Shown here one piece after another: positions 1-11,044 of a DNA stretch of 64,000 bases. The position numbers were made by a program, and so were the translations under genes. The stretch covers positions 248,001-312,000 of the forward strand of contig JAITYX010000128.1 in assembly GCA_021018815.1 (NCBI GenBank), written 5' to 3'. The first letter of the stretch is position 1. Each line of letters opens with the position of its first letter. Below the pieces are notes generated by a model that did not search any database, was not told the origin of the DNA, and was given only the letters and a program-made list of their open reading frames with translations. The stretch comes from Talinum fruticosum. Its lineage: Eukaryota; Streptophyta; Magnoliopsida; Caryophyllales; Talinaceae.

Positions 1-1110
1 CTTGGCCCTCCTCAGCGTTGATCCAAGTAATATTCTTAGACCTTTCGGTGTCAACGTCAATGATGAATCCGGAGGGATCGAATTGTGGGTGCTACATGAC
101 TTGAGATAGTATCGAGACCGAATTCCCCTCTAGGTTATTCTTTTGTCCGAATAGCGGACCGAAGATATTGTTCCCAGCCAAATTGGTACAGCTTTGGTTT
201 AAACTGTCCTTCTTCCGATAGGTAGGGTGCCTCCTTTTCTAGTATACAACAATCATTAAAAATTTCCACACCAGGTACCGAATACCATTCTCTTTGAGGT
301 AGTAAGGCTTAGGAAAACCATAGTAGAAGTTATCCCCTTCTTTGAGGAATTGCCCATATAGAGTATGAGGAAAGGGCTTGATGGAACAGACTGTGTGTGG
401 TGCGGTCTTCTTAGTTTAGACTTCCCACTTGGCTTAGGCTATTTCCTTTATAGTAGATTGATAACCTAGCCCAAATTTGTAATAGTTAGTAGGTTCAAGG
501 GGTGGAAAGATAGGATGGTATGCCCTTTTGCCTGCAGCCTAGGCTCGGAAAATACCCCTTCTTCCTAAGCATCGAGTGGATGCTAGGGTTACCATAAAGA
601 ATGAAGTTAAGAGGTGCTTCATCCTTATTTAAGGCAACGATAGTCTAAATCCCGTAAGGCTTTTTGTCATTAGTGTCATACTCTATTTCGACGACCGATT
701 CTTTAGAGGTAATGGTAGCACGGAGATTGTCCCGATTAATGGTTATGACCTGATATTTGACGATCATCTTAACTTTCTTGTGCGGTGTAGTGGGCATTAC
801 TTGATGGTAATGTAACCATGAGCATCCTAGAAGAAGATTAAATGTAGGTGGGATGTCTAGGACTTAAAAATCGATGTTCTTTACCATGCACCCTACATTG
901 ATTGGTAAGGTCACTATTCCCAAGATTGTCCTTTTAGAATTGTCATAGGCATGTAGATGAAAAGTCTCTTTAGAGAGTTGTTGCTCTCTAATTCCTAACC
1001 TTTAGCAGATCCTCCAAGGACAAGCGTTTACAGCAGATCCGTTGTCTACCAAGGTTAAGGGAATGAACTTGTTAGTGCAAGTTATAGTTAAATAAAGGGC
1101 ATTGTTATGT
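1..1110 (-). pseudogene. Gypsy A protease region and linker toward RT (relic)
   Basis: Translated on the minus strand, about 1,035-1,046 encodes Asp-Asn-Gly-Ser inside VDNGSAVNACPW, the form of the retroviral-type aspartic protease active site (D-T/S/N-G-S) seen in plant Tat/Athila-type Gypsy elements. About 60-90 codons further on (about 779-841) comes GCSWLHYHQVMPTTPHKKVK, matching the G-x-P-W-L-H...P-S-T-x-H-Q-K-V-K block that follows the protease in the same elements; the R-P of the first block is changed here. In-frame stops follow (for example near 868). The rest, down to base 1, continues as a broken frame with no recognisable RT motif. Role in an intact element: maturation of the gag-pol polyprotein. 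Not functional here. Confidence 0.7.
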
Positions 1111-1679
1111 ACAACACCTTCTTCAGGGAGATCCTTCCATTTCGTCCCCACTATTGACCAATCCTACTACTTCCTCATGCGTGGTTTCAAGAGAGACCTC
1201 GATCTTCCTAAGTGCGTTAATTAAGGCGTATCTATCTTCCTAAGTGCTTCAATTAAGGATTAGGTCTTCTTAGTTAGCAGCTTTAGGTTCTTTTGGGGCT
1301 TCTTGAATCTGTTATGGATCCACGGGTGCATTATGCCGTCGAGTTCTACTAAGGAATTGGATTTCTAGACCTTTAGGTTCTCCACAAAAGTCTTCTTATT
1401 CTAAGGGTGGTGTGCCCTAGAAGTCTTCGTCGTTATCACCATTGTCTTTGGTTTTGTACACGTTTATTCATCACTTACCCACAATCCATGGACTTTTGGG
1501 TCTAAAGGAGGAAAACTTAGAAGTGCTTTGGACTCGTCGATGTCTTGAATGAAGACATTTTTGTCCGACTCGACCTGGAATGGGTTTAGAGAAAATGGCT
1601 AAGGTACCGCTGAAAGGATTCTTATTGTTACTTGGTTTATGGGCGGCCTTAGGGAGACGGAGTTGACCATTACGTAACA

Positions 1680-2853
1680 TACTCTCCAGTTTGTTCTTGA
1701 ATTTCCAATATTACTTGGTGTCGTGTCCTCGTGCATAATGGTATTTATAGAATTTTCTTGCATCCTAGTTTTTAAACTATTTCGCAGCTTCAGATTCTAT
1801 TTTCCTTTTAGCCAGTAAGAGGTCAAGGGCTTGAGCGTAGGTGGTATTAATTGGAGTGTACTCATTATACCTGTTGAGGGCATTGACATCTGCACCCCTG
1901 CTAGTATTGCCTTGATGGGAGGTTTTCTTATCTTTGGACCGATAATTACCTCTATATCCTCGTCACGAATTTTATGATTGTGGTAGACAGTTCTTTTTCT
2001 ATCATCATTTCGACATCTCTAAGGGTTGAAAAACTCACAATTGGTAGGAATTTGAGATGCTGATTGTGGGCAGGCTGAAGGTTCTTCATGATGATCCGTA
2101 CTTGGTCCTTCTCGGAATGTCGGTCTACCATGTGGGCACCCTTTGCTCTCCATGTAGTGAGAAAGTTTGTAAAGCTTTCTTTCTCACATTGCTTGATCAA
2201 CTTCATGTCTCTAAGTGTGATAGGTAGATCGGTGTTATAGGAGTATTGGTTTAGGAACTTCTTACACAAATTAGTCCAATTAGTGACGTTGCATGGGTCA
2301 ACTGCGTTATACCACTTCATTACATCAGTATCAAAAGTCCATGGCAAGATGATGTGGTAAGTGTTTTCTAGTATGTTCTTCGAGTCATTGCTCCTAAGAA
2401 GTTGCAAACATGATGATGAGGATTCACATAACCTCGAAATTTGATATCGGGCATGGTGAACTTAGGGGTAGTTTCCTTTGAGGATTAAAGTGAATCCCTT
2501 GTGGTCAAAGTAGTGATTACAAAACATAGATGACTCCCTTAACATTTGTTCTATCCGATCTATACGTGGATCACGCTGAGGCTTGGATTCATGGTTGGGA
2601 CTGCCTGGAGGAGATGGACTAGGTGGATCGTCTTCCTCTTCTCTCTTACTATCCTCAATGGCTTTTAAGATAGCCTTAAGATCGCCTCGCTATGGACTCT
2701 ATTTCTTATCCCGAGCCTCAATCTTAGCTCCCATTTTGGCTGAGTTTTCGTTGAGCAAAGGAAGGATAGGAGATTGTTCGTTCCATTGGGGAAATTATTT
2801 TTAGATACTACACTACGATGGAAAATAGATCGAACTGGTGTGGTATGCACCAT
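1680..2853 (-). pseudogene. Gypsy A gag (Retrotrans_gag domain) relic
   Basis: The clean frame at 1,952-2,407 encodes 151 residues with the plant Retrotrans_gag signature: PWTFDTDVMKWYN..., a W..L...F..Q segment, L.D.KLIKQ..KESF..F...WR, and SEKDQVRIIMKNLQPAHN. C-terminal to it (about 1,683-1,770) is a knuckle-like block KFYKYHYARGHDT whose cysteines have been lost, followed by a stop. The N-terminal part up to an ATG at 2,853 is in other frames. Gag would form the element's cytoplasmic particle. The same domain is recognisable at 44.33-44.79 kb in copy B, with shared strings such as DMSITLRH and REKDQIKLIAENLKPT. Confidence 0.75.
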
Positions 2854-2854
2854 A

Positions 2855-5270
2855 TGTGAGACCCTGAAACTTTAGGTGCTTGCCTCGGTAATGAATTAAA
2901 TTACTAAAAGTTAAGTGAAAAATTCGAAATTATTAAATTAAGTGAATTAGAATTTTTCCGAGTCTGAATTAGAAGTCGAGAACCGAAACCCGAGCGTGGG
3001 CTAGCTAAATTGGGCCTTGTGAAGCTAGTTTGGGCCCAATTAGAATAAAAAGAAAAGGGAATGAGAAATGGAGATTGCTGGCATTTTTAGGAGGAGTTGG
3101 CGATTGTGGGAGTAAAGGAGATTAAGGGGTCCAATTAAACTTGGACAGCAGCCCATTATGTGTAATTAGGAAAAGAGGAGAGAGAGTGGGACTGAGACAT
3201 TAGAAGGAAAGAAGCAAAAGCAAGGAAAGAAAGGAGAGAACGGGAAAAATTAGAAGCAGAGCAAAACGAAAAGAAACAGAGGTAGAGCAAAAGAGGGAGC
3301 AGAGGAAAGCGAGAGAGGGAAAGGGCGCGAGAGCCCGATGGCCGGTGGCCACCTGAACGGCAAGGGCACCGCTGCCGGTGTGCAAGGGAGAGCTTGAGCT
3401 CGGGAGGCCGAGCAAGGCTAAGGAAAAGGGGAAAAGTGAGATACCAAGAGACAGAGACCACGAAGTGTAAGTGAACGCGAGGGCCGAGGAAGGCGGTCGG
3501 TGAGCACGGGAACCGTAGCCGACGGCCGGCGAGCGAGAAGAGGATGTGCAGCGGAACCGGGCAGAACCCGACATGAACCGAGACCAGAGAGCGAGAACCC
3601 AAGAGGAACTAGAACAGAACGAAGAAGCAGAGGGTTAGGAAAGAAGGAGGAAGGGGGAACCGAAAGGAAGAAAGGGAAAGCGAAAAGCAAATCGAAACCC
3701 AATTTGAAACCTTCCAAAACTGAAATTCTTAGAACCTTTAAGAATCTAAGGTGAGTAATCTGAATTCATCCTCTAAAATAAAATGAATCAGGTGGATTGA
3801 ACATGAATTCGAAGCATGAAATTGGAAACCATAGGTTTAATTGAAGAAGTTGAAGGCTTAAAATCACTAAATTAAGCAACTCAACAATCAAAGAGCATGT
3901 TGTGATTATGTGATATCTAGTTCTAAATTTGTGATGTTTAAGCGAGCATGATTATTGAGAATTGGATGAGATTAGCTTGAGCAGAATTAGGGAGAAAAAT
4001 CAGAAAGTTAAGTTCATGACTTATTTGCAGATTTTCGTAATTATGCATGCTGTCCGAATTTCTGTGAATTCATGTGTAGTCCAAATTTCCTGAAAATTTT
4101 ACTGCAGCTTCGTGGCAATTTATGGAGATTTCCTGTGAAATTTGGTATGGATTGGATGAGTAGATTGGGAGATATGAATTTTTAAGTGAAAATGTCCTGT
4201 TTTGAGCAAAATCGGAACTAAGTGTGTAACTCGAATTAAGAACTGAGATTTAAGAAGCTATGTGGCTAGATTAAAAGATATATATCGATTAAGGAAAGTT
4301 GTAGAACCATTAACCACCTATACGCGATATTACGCAAGCATGAAAACGATGAGTTCATTGATTAGGAATCCTAGTTGGCATATTTATGTGATTATGTGTT
4401 TATCCCGAATTACATCGATTATAAATGACATAAGCATGCGTATGTGAAATGAATTGATTATACTTGAGTTGGAACTTGCTTATGTGAATTGCTTGTTTTG
4501 AAGAAGTTACGTATGAACGTGTTGAGCATGAATTGTATGAATTAAGTATCTCTTATGTATAAGTAATAAGAAGATAAGAAACATAAAGAACTAAAGAAGG
4601 GAGAAAGGATTGTGTTATTGATCTAAGACCCCACGAATTAAAGAACCCTATGAAGCTATGGCCATAGAAGTGTCTCGTCAACCCGAAGCCACGAATTATT
4701 TTGCTTCTACGAATTATTGATAGTATGCGTCCTTCGGGGAAGGGAGGCCGCCTCGAGGCCACGAATTATTTTGCCTTAAGGCCACGAATTATATGCCTCC
4801 GTGAATTGAGCCCACGAATTATTTTAGCTCCAAGAACTCGGGTCTTTAAAGCGGAACATAAATCTTCTTTCTATTCGGAAGTAAAAAGACTTAAAAGAAT
4901 TATGATGTGAAGAAAAGAATGATCGTGCATAGCGAACAAGAAAGAAAGAACCAATGATTTATAAAATGCACGATTGAACTTAAGAAAAAGAGTGTAAAGA
5001 AGAACGAATCTTGATTTCATAAGAATTGAATACGATAAGAACTAAGATATGATTTACGTGATGAATGATTTACATGATGAATATTGTATGACTTACTTGC
5101 ATAGAAAGATGAATGAAATATGTTTGATTGAATTCATGAGTAATTGATGTCATTATGTATCTCGGCAAGTTGGTAAGTGACTAACTAATTGAAGAGATAA
5201 AGGGGATCTTGGTTAGACCTTTCTAGACTAACTAGCGGTGACTACCTAGATCGCCTAAACCAGGAAAGAT
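2855..5270 (+). mobile_element. Probable LTR (or LTR fragment) of a different, chromovirus-like Gypsy element
   Basis: A sharp change of sequence at 2,855 begins TGTGAGACCCTGAAACTTTA, a start typical of long Del/Tekay-type plant LTRs, right at the gag N-terminus of Gypsy A. Gypsy A leader sequence is recognisable again from about 5,280 (it aligns with 45.3-45.6 kb of copy B). Inside: a GA-rich, CpG-containing transcribed-looking stretch (3,160-3,760) ending in a splice-donor-like GGTGAGTAATC, then AT-rich sequence and a short-repeat cluster (4,630-4,825). No clear CA end or target duplication was found, so it may be truncated. The right boundary is approximate. No coding domain seen. Confidence 0.4.
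4630..4825 (+). repeat. Cluster of CCACGAATTATT short repeats
   Basis: The motif CCACGAATTA(TTTTGC) or close variants occurs about seven times in under 200 bp (near 4,631, 4,689, 4,708, 4,759, 4,781, 4,800 and 4,812), separated by 10-50 bp of unrelated G/C-rich sequence. It lies within the putative LTR insertion. Function unknown; it could be enhancer-like repeats of an LTR or slipped-strand duplication. Confidence 0.6.
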
Positions 5271-5279
5271 TTGAGGATG

Positions 5280-6430
5280 ACTCGGAAATGCAATTAATGG
5301 ACCGACCTAAAAGGATAAGGTAATTTGACTTTGGCTACAAATGCACATAATGGACTCGACTCTAGGAAAATTTTTATTGTATTTTATTTTCACCCATGCA
5401 AGGGCTAATAAGCATTCCTAACCTATTCCTAAAGGCTCACAAGCAAAATATCAAATCTAAAACAATCACACTCATCCAAGCATGCAAATGAAAGGACAAG
5501 GTACCACCTAGAGACCAAGGGTCTATGGCCAAAAGAGGTTTAAAAGCGTGTAGGATACATGGTGTCTCATAATCTAAGAATTTAATCCTCCCGTGGGATG
5601 CACGGCAAGTATATGACATTGAATCCTCGGTGCCTCTCGATAAGCCAAGAGCGCGTGCTATGAGGGAAGAGGTATCGCCTCCGTTGCCAATCAAGCCTTA
5701 TTGGGCCTGTCTAGGACGCAGTGTGAGCCTCTTTCCAAAAATGTTTTCAAGGGGGTAAAGTGCAATGGTCCACCAATAGAAATAAACTATGGTCAAGGTT
5801 GCTTAAAACGCAGGATGCCTAATGCAAATAATTTATTAAAACTCAGTACTCAAATTTTCAAGTTTCGCTCTCTTAATAAGTGATTTATCCTTGGTGGAGT
5901 CTCAACCGTAAGAACCACGACGTCGGCAACCCCGGACGGAGCTTTCCCACGAATTGGCGATGGGTTTTTAAAATTTTTATTTCTTTCTTGGTTTTCAAAC
6001 ATGAAAATGATTTTACGATTTTGAAGATTAAATTCTAGAAAGTGGGGATGAACCTCTTATTTAGATTTTGAATTTTATAAATTAAATTAAAACAAATTAA
6101 ATTAGATTGAGTGGCGGTTTATTAATTATTTTATTTTAGAAATTATTTTCATAAATCTCGGGATATTACTTCTTAACCGAAAAATTAAAAAAACTAGGGT
6201 TTTGAATATGTCGTGAGGCTTTAGGGCCAAACCGGTGTGAAAACACCGGTTTGGACCCAAGCCTCACCTGCTGGCCACTCGGTGCTAGCAGTCGGTGGCG
6301 AAGGCCAGGGACCACGATTGAGGTGGTGAGCCTCAGCCTCGACCTGGCTGGTAGATCCAGAATCCTTTTTTTTATTGTTTAGTCGAAAAGTCGAGAAGTA
6401 ATGCGATAGAAATATACCGAAAACAGGAGT
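5280..6430 (-). other. Gypsy A untranslated leader
   Basis: No open frame with a recognisable domain. Blocks match the corresponding leader of Gypsy copy B: ATGCAA..AATGGACC near 5,288-5,302 against about 45,400, and GCAGGATGCCTAATGCAAA near 5,812 against about 45,980. It holds a strong hairpin at 6,213-6,267. The motif GAGTCGCTAGT (6,426-6,436), also present at 46,452, marks the junction with the LTR and resembles the reverse complement of the GGCGACTCC block found next to the primer-binding site in Tat-type elements. Confidence 0.5.
6213..6267. other. Strong stem-loop (about 25-bp stem, GAAA loop)
   Basis: The inner arms CCAAACCGGTGT (6,227-6,238) and ACACCGGTTTGG (6,243-6,254) are perfect complements around the tetraloop GAAA (6,239-6,242). 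Beyond a one-base bulge and a two-base bulge the pairing continues (GGG with CCC, GTGAGGCTT with AAGCCTCAC), giving a stem of about 24-25 bp. It lies in the Gypsy A leader. No counterpart was spotted in copy B. Confidence 0.75.
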
Positions 6431-7892
6431 CGCTAGTTAGTTTTTAGGAATGAAAAACTAACAAAAAAAATAATAATTTCAATCTTAGTAAGAGAAAACT
6501 ACTTTGAAAGAGGATAAAAACAAATGACTCCATTGGTCTAGAACAGAGAATCGGATGCTGGGGCGAGGGTACGAAACGTAGGGATAAGCCCTTCCGTTCC
6601 ACCTGTCAAACAACGACCATTACTAGTTCAAGTAGTGAATCTAAATAATATATCAAACACAAGCAAACAACATATGATAAGGAATTAAAAGCAACCAAAA
6701 CATGCTAAAAGGCGATAAAAAGAAACTATGGAAAAACGATAAAGAAAGCAAGAAAAAGAAAAGAAAGAATGAAAGCGAAAACTAAAAGGATTACACCGGA
6801 TACGGAGGAATTAAAAAGTGATACAAATCTTTCTCCACAATATGGAAAGCAATAAAAAATAATAATAAATAACCATTATGAAGTCCGAATTGGTGCCCTC
6901 AGAGTTGTCCCGATTGCTTGATCCGGATCTCGAATCGGATCCGGTGATGTGATGGTGGTAAACCGGGAAGGGCTTTTTGTGAGTTTTTATGGAGATGAGT
7001 AGGTGGAAAGATAAATGATGGAGTTTTCGGGTTCGGATGTAGTTGGAATGGTGAGTAGAATAGGAAGAGGTTGAAAAGAAACCAAGAGATCGGAATATGA
7101 AAAGGAGTATTCGAGTCGCTCTTAGTTAAGTTTCAGCAGACATGAAGCTAAGGAATAAGCCATTGTAAAAATGAGAGCCTAAGCTCTCTATTTATAGGGA
7201 GAGGAGAGGCTAGGTCACAAAATGACATAGGGTTTCAATTCAGCCAGTCGTCCAAAATGAACCAAAATCGACTGCAAAACCGGGCCAACAAATGAAGGGA
7301 TAGAACCGGATAGAACCAGATCCCGTGGTTGGGGGCGCCGACCATATAGCGTCCTTTTGGGGTCTTGCGCTCCTTCCATGCTACAATAGGATTCTCGGGC
7401 AAAACACGGCATTTCAAAGCAAAATAAACCAGGTGAGGGGGCCGGCCACGACGTCGTTTTGAGGGAGGAAGCTCCGTGTCTCGAGCGAAATTTCTTGGAG
7501 CTAAATGCAGCGTTTTGATTCTTGTGATCATGAAACACGGCGTCTAATGTCGTCTTGATGTCTTCAGCTCCATATCCGGGTTGGACAAAAGTGGTACGCA
7601 GTGTTTTGAGCCTGGAATCTCTTTGTACACTCGCACTGGACTTTCGTTGACTCTTGAGGTTTGATCGGGGCTTGAACCGTCCGAAAGAAAAAGGATTTTT
7701 GGACCGACCCAAGGGAAAAGGCTATTTATTTAGTACTAAGGGTTCTTAGTTGTTTACTGGATTCCGTCGCACCAATCAAATACCATCCATGATCCAAAAT
7801 CCTCAAACAGGACTTAGGATTTCATCATCGGACCAACAATATAAAATACGTAAATAAAAGAGATAAGGGTTGACAAGTTTTAGGTGTTTACA
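6430..7892 (-). repeat. 5' LTR of Gypsy A
   Basis: The right end ...GGTGTTTACA gives, on the minus strand, a TGTAAACACC start, the usual TG...CA LTR terminus. The same end (GGGTGTTTATA) recurs at 35,264 in copy B's other LTR. The left edge is approximate and set by GAGTCGCTAGT. It contains the marker ACTCCATTGGTCTAGAAC (6,525-6,542), matched at 46,588 in copy B. ORFs within 7,215-7,712 show no known domain and are judged chance. Confidence 0.6.
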
Positions 7893-9050
7893 AGCGGAAC
7901 ACCACGGACAATGTCTATCCGGACACCAAGTCAAATTCACTATTTTGAATCCACAAAATACAAGGATTGACTCTTATAAAATTGCTCCCTTAGACAATTG
8001 AATTACAAACTTTCCTAGACGCGAAGTTCCCTTATCCGTCCTAGTACATCCTAACTTAGATACCTTTTACGAGATAGTAACAACTAAGTTGGGTTAACCT
8101 TACTGACTCACTCAAGGGATATTATAGAGAAATGAAGTAAGAATGATTACAAGACTTCTTCATTTCAACTTAGAAGTTGAGAAAACGTAAGTACAGAGTT
8201 GAAAGCTAGAACAGATTCACAAAGTAAGATTTGAGTATTGTTCAACAATCGTTCATCCATCTTCAAGTCTTGTAGGATGGCTTCTATTTATACTCAGTAG
8301 GCAGATTAGCTGTTGTGACTAGTTCCGAACCGAGAAGCTTCATTAGTCGTTGTAATGGATAGTCTAAGTCTCTCACAAAAGGAACAAGTTATAAATATGA
8401 ACGTTGTGCTTTGGTCCTTGGCTCAAAGGGTGGTTCAAGCCACTAGTTGTGACTAAAATCTGGGTGGAAATAGCCATTAGACTCAAAGTTGAAGTTTACC
8501 AGAAATAGACACAAACAACCTTGACACGGTGTCCGAGCCTCGTCCTAAAACAGTGACTTTTTTGTCTCGCTGGTGTTTAACGGTTAGAACAGATCGATTG
8601 CTTTTGCTTTTCAAAATAAGATTAAAATACTTTAATCAACCTGCAAAAGCAAATCAAAATGTTACTCAAAGTATAAAAATACTTTGGTCTAAGATTAGGT
8701 AAGGATAAAAAATTAAACTAAATAATTAAGCACTTAATTATCGTTAACCTGAATAATTGAAATTTTTGAGTCTAATTCAATAAGTTCTAATTCTATTTTG
8801 TGTCTATCTTTTAGATGAATGAAGAATTAAAATTGTATAGACACGTTGCATCAAATTTGCTAAACAAATAATTTCAGTTTATAAGTCTTGCTTAGGAGAT
8901 GTATTATCGCATTAATTCTTTTCGAGTGAATACAATAAGTCAAAACTCATAATAAGTTATGCGTGTGAAATTATTTAGGCCAGACAAGTAGTGAAAACGT
9001 AAAGATGAGCTTCTTAAGATGTAAGAATGACTTGAATTCAAAACCATAGA
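7893..9050 (-). repeat. Truncated Copia LTR (L1)
   Basis: Matches the Copia LTR family from its mid-U5 portion (ACCACGGACA) through the TATA segment (CTTCTATTTATAC at about 8,280) to AAACCATAGA, where the next LTR (L2) begins. The right-hand end is replaced by the Gypsy A LTR and the U3 tip by L2. It carries the GTGTCTA...GACACCAAGTC variant shared with the LTR at 33,658, unlike the GTGCTAATCCAAGCACC variant of most other copies. Noncoding. Confidence 0.65.
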
Positions 9051-10563
9051 TGAAGGTTTTCTCTTGGAGAGTCTTATTCACCCTAGAGGAGGGTGAATAG
9101 GGTGATGACGAATTTTAAAAAACTTAAAAACTTTAAGCTTGAAAGGAATGAACAAGATAATCTGAGTCTAGATTGAATTTAGAAAAGTATAACTCGGAGA
9201 TACGTAGAAACCCTCCTAGGGCAGAAAACCACGGACGAGTGCTAGTCCAAGTACCAAGTCAAATCCACTATTTTGAATCCACAAAATACAACGGATCGAC
9301 TAACCGAATTGTTCCCTTAGACAATTCCTTATAGTGTTTTCCTAGACTCGAAGTTCCCTTATCCGATCTAGTACTTCCTAACCGAGGTAACCTTTATAGC
9401 TAGGGACAACCGAGCTGAGTTAACCCTTACAGCTCGGTCAATGGACCTTACTCAAAAAGTAAGAAAAGTATATGACTGATTACAAGACTTTACAACTCGG
9501 AAAGTATGAATTACAAGTCGGGAATTGTAAGAAGAAGATTGAATGAGTATTGTAGTAAGAGATATAGTTTTAGCAATGTGTTCAAGCAATCTTCAAGTCT
9601 TATAAAGCGACTTTTATTTATAGATAACCAAGCGGATTAGCCGTTGTGACTGATTTCGAACGTAAGTCCTTCTTGACCGTTGTAACGGTTCTTCCGAGTC
9701 GCTCGTAAAACATCCGTTGAGATGTGAATGTTATGCAACGGCTCTTGGCTCCTAAAGTTGCTCCAGTCAGCTGGTCATGTCCGAAAAGTAGGGTGGAAAC
9801 CACCATTGATCTTAGCGTTGCAATTTTCCAATTTTGGAAACAGACAACCCCGACACGACCTCCGAGCCTTGTTCGAAGTAGAAAAGCCTTGTCTCGCTGG
9901 TGATTGATAGCTTGAAGCTCGGTTACTTTTGTAATTCAAAAATGAGATAACCTCTTTTAGATAACCTACAAAAGTAAACAATTTTGGTTCTTAAAGTATA
10001 AAATACTTTAGTCCAAGATTAAGCATAAATAATAATTTAATTAAGATAATTAAGTGCATAATTATCTTAGGCCTAGAAGAGTGGAATTTTCCGAGTATAA
10101 TATTCATTATACTCAAATTCCATCAGAGTAAGTCCTAATACAAATCAAGTTATAAGAGAGAAAACATTAGAGTATAAAGACTTGATTTGGACAAATAATT
10201 CTCAAACAAACAAACTGGCTTAGAAATAGGAATTAACACTCGTAATTCATTTTTCTTTGAAATATGCGATTAGAACTCGGATAAAAAGTGTTAGAGAGAT
10301 TATTTTAACATGCAATAAATCTGAGTGGTGTCCGAGTGACTCGAAACATCAATGTGAAAAGATAAACGAGAATGTATTTTTTGAGTCGATCGAAACGAAT
10401 GAAAACTTATACAAGAGTTTCTATAGCACTCAGAATGACTTGTAATGAAAACTTAGTAGGGATGAGGTTTGTATCTAAGTCTTTATATAGTACTCGGAAT
10501 GATCTAGATTCGAGTCCGAGTCTTCAATAGAGAAAGAGAGAGAGAGTTATACATAAGTCTTGA
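9051..10563 (-). repeat. Copia LTR L2 (3' LTR of E1)
   Basis: Starts TGAAGGTTTTCTCTTGG and ends ...ACATAAGTCTTGA (the usual TCA tip mutated). 1,513 bp. The TATA element appears as CTTTTATTTATAG near 9,610. Immediately to its right ATCTCCACCTATTTT is a decayed reverse complement of the polypurine tract AAAAAGGGGAGAT seen at 42,228-42,240, identifying this as a 3' LTR. It resembles L4 (22,756) more than L7. Confidence 0.7.
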
Positions 10564-11044
10564 ATCTCCACCTATTTTATGAAATGCATTCAACACTTAT
10601 AACTTAGAGTTAGAAGATCAGGTAGTTATGTTTTCATTGCTCAAAACGAATAACTGTTAGAGTGGTTTGAGTTAGACACAGTAATATAGAATTGGAATTC
10701 GTTATCGGAGCTGATTAATGCTAATTTCAAATAAATTAGAGCAATTCATAGTAAACAAATAGATATAAACATGGATGTATGCTATTCACCGGAGCAGTAA
10801 ATAAAATATAGATAAAAAGAAACATTAATGCTTGGAAAAAACTTAGCTTTCATCGATCATGGCTCGAAAAAGAAAAAAATAAAAACAAAGATCATACATT
10901 AAGCTTCCCTAAACCAACTAACTATCCTTCCAAATATCTCTCCTCTATGCATTTCATCAAAAATCATATGTAGGGAATAGTGGAGATACAAAAATGTTCG
11001 AAAAATAAATAGAAAAAAGAAAATCAAGAGGGGCTAGAGTAGTG
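10564..11044 (-). other. E1 3' untranslated region before the 3' LTR
   Basis: AT-rich, no open frame. It aligns with the corresponding stretch after the extra ORF in E2 (about 13,890-14,010): both have CTCCTCTATGCATTTCATC-like and CCCT..AAACCAA strings. Confidence 0.5.

Larger units (their letters stand above)
1..7892 (-). mobile_element. Ty3/Gypsy retrotransposon A (Tat/Athila-like), left end outside window
   Basis: Decayed LTR retrotransposon read right to left: 5' LTR (about 6,430-7,892), long untranslated leader, gag (about 1,680-2,853), then an aspartic-protease segment (about 600-1,110). Reverse transcriptase and integrase would lie left of base 1. The family call rests on the plant-Gypsy gag core, a CxYHxxxGHxT-type knuckle and a protease reading VDNGSAVNACPW. 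The same layout recurs at 34-47.7 kb (copy B), and the two copies align in gag, in the leader (motif ATGCCTAATG near 5,815 and 45,985) and at the LTR/leader junction (GAGTCGCTAGT at about 6,426 and 46,452). Inference: a non-functional relic; stops and frameshifts occur throughout. The right LTR end (TTTACA) abuts a truncated Copia LTR, so this element probably inserted into that LTR. Confidence 0.75.

Noticed and set aside
3156..3754. Four overlapping ORFs of 84-148 codons on both strands in a GA/CT-rich stretch
   Set aside because: Low-complexity Ser/Leu/Arg-rich translations in several frames, no domain, located in an LTR-like region; explained by purine-strand bias.
4630..4825. Regularly recurring short motif resembling a CRISPR-type array
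   Set aside because: Repeat unit only about 12 bp, irregular spacing, plant genome; no array architecture.
7215..7712. 165-codon minus-strand ORF
   Set aside because: Lies within the Gypsy A LTR; no recognisable domain and no counterpart in copy B.
9051..10563. E1 and L4/L2 as one element pair
   Set aside because: L2 and L4 look alike, but the TATCT duplication places L4 inside E2 and L2 outside it, so they cannot bound one simple insertion.
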